From an uncultured Methylocystaceae bacterium (GTDB lineage Bacteria > Pseudomonadota > Alphaproteobacteria > Rhizobiales > Beijerinckiaceae): a stretch of 5,441 nucleotides of DNA. The stretch lies in contig CAMFKC010000211.1 of NCBI GenBank assembly GCA_945956975.1, forward strand, positions 1 to 5,441, given 5' to 3'. The position numbers were made by a program, and so were the translations under genes. The notes beneath the pieces are model-generated. The model saw only the letters and a list, made by a program, of their open reading frames with translations. It ran no database searches and had not been told where the DNA came from. Each line of letters starts with the position of its first letter. The first letter of the stretch is position 1. Below, one piece after another: positions 4,880 through 5,441 of this stretch.

Positions 4880-5441
4880 TGCTCGACGACACTCGCGCCT
4901 GCCTCGCCTTCTGGTCGCGCCTGCCTGTAGGCCAGGCAGGTCCACTTCCGCCGTTGCGCACGGCCATCCGCGCACTGCCGCTTGCATCCATCGCAATCGC
5001 AGCGCCTGCCATTCTGGGGCTTGCGATCGCAAGCGGCTTCGGCCTGTCGGCCCTGACGGCTGCGCTCGTCGCCTTGGCGGTCCTTGTCGTGACCACGGGC
5101 GCCTTCCACGAAGACGGACTGGCCGATTGCGCCGACGCTCTTTCTGCCTGGACCGCGGATCGGCGGCTCGAGATCATGAAGGACAGCCGCAATGGCACGT
5201 TCGGCGGCCTGGCGCTGGTGTTTTCCGTGGGCCTGCGCGCTGCGGCGCTTTCTGCGCTGGCGCAGTCCTCGCTCGCCCTTGCCTGCCTCGTCATCTGCGC
5301 GGCCGCCGTCGTCTCGAGGGTGCTGGGCCTGATGCCGCTGGCGCTTTTGCCGCCGGCTCGCGCCGAGGGCGCCGGCCGCGCCGTCGGACCGCCTGACAGC
5401 GATTCGCTGCGTATCGCGATGGTCGGCGCACTGCTCTGCGC
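4873..5441 (+). CDS. cobS: Adenosylcobinamide-GDP ribazoletransferase (cobalamin synthase CobS; CobV in Pseudomonas denitrificans naming), 3' end outside the window
   Basis: The window holds 189 codons of a protein usually about 240-260 residues long. It catalyses the last joining step of B12 synthesis, attaching alpha-ribazole or its 5'-phosphate to adenosyl-GDP-cobinamide, and is an inner-membrane enzyme. Signatures: FWSRLPVG near the N-terminus (13-20); the acidic FHEDGLADCADAL (78-90) that marks the family; and IMKDSRNGTFGG (101-112). Hydrophobic helices lie at about 35-53, 56-75, 112-130 and 133-158. The start is firm: an in-frame TAG at 4864-4866 precedes the ATG, and the next in-frame Met is residue 102. 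The ribosome binding site (AGGGA) is short-spaced and overlaps a hairpin. The gene follows the small membrane protein by 54 bases and is divergent from cobT; CobT makes the alpha-ribazole phosphate that CobS uses. Confidence 0.96.
   Translation, partial: MSLLDDTRACLAFWSRLPVGQAGPLPPLRTAIRALPLASIAIAAPAILGLAIASGFGLSALTAALVALAVLVVTTGAFHEDGLADCADALSAWTADRRLEIMKDSRNGTFGGLALVFSVGLRAAALSALAQSSLALACLVICAAAVVSRVLGLMPLALLPPARAEGAGRAVGPPDSDSLRIAMVGALLC

Noticed and set aside
4848..5396. Plus-strand open frame of 182 codons overlapping cobS in another frame
   Set aside because: The cobS frame carries HEDGLAD and the KDSRNGTFG motif; the other frame is Arg-rich with no family likeness.
1..5441. Mobile element, CRISPR array, tRNA or defence system
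   Set aside because: No spaced direct repeats, transposase motifs, terminal inverted repeats or tRNA-like cloverleaf sequences were recognised; the genes are of a housekeeping or metabolic kind with uniform base use.

Overview
The window is a GC-rich chromosomal segment that looks like ordinary alphaproteobacterial DNA, most likely from the Hyphomicrobiales (rhizobia, methylotrophs and relatives). The reasons are the strong G/C bias at third codon positions, a PdhS/DivJ/PleC-style histidine kinase core, and the sequence style of the cobT and cobS homologues. I cannot name a genus. There is no sign of a phage, insertion sequence, CRISPR array, tRNA or rRNA.

Layout from left to right: (1) a minus-strand glutathione S-transferase gene whose 3' end lies beyond base 1; (2) a divergent intergenic region of about 275 bases with several small inverted repeats and one terminator-like hairpin plus T-run on the plus strand; (3) a plus-strand gene for a 512-residue membrane histidine kinase with about six transmembrane helices; (4) after 81 bases, a plus-strand epoxide hydrolase of the alpha/beta-hydrolase fold with all expected catalytic residues; (5) a short convergent gap holding a strong GC-rich palindrome; (6) minus-strand cobT, the dimethylbenzimidazole phosphoribosyltransferase; (7) a 113-base divergent region with overlapping inverted repeats; (8) a plus-strand gene for a 63-64 residue single-helix membrane protein of unknown function; (9) 54 bases later, plus-strand cobS, cut by the right edge.

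The one clear functional unit is the right-hand third. CobT makes alpha-ribazole 5'-phosphate from dimethylbenzimidazole and nicotinate mononucleotide. CobS, an integral membrane enzyme, joins alpha-ribazole or its phosphate to adenosyl-GDP-cobinamide, giving adenosylcobalamin or its phosphate. These are the lower-ligand steps of vitamin B12 assembly. The small membrane protein sits between them and probably shares a transcript with cobS. The left-hand genes (glutathione transferase, histidine kinase, epoxide hydrolase) have no evident common pathway, although the first and third are both typical of detoxification of electrophiles.

I do not see a clearly new biological system. The points most worth a second look are the small membrane protein between cobT and cobS, a hairpin that would bury the cobS ribosome binding site and start codon, the terminator-like element in the divergent region at 581-854, and a glutathione transferase whose active-site loop has Ala where a catalytic Ser/Thr/Cys is usual but keeps an Asn as in the Nu class.
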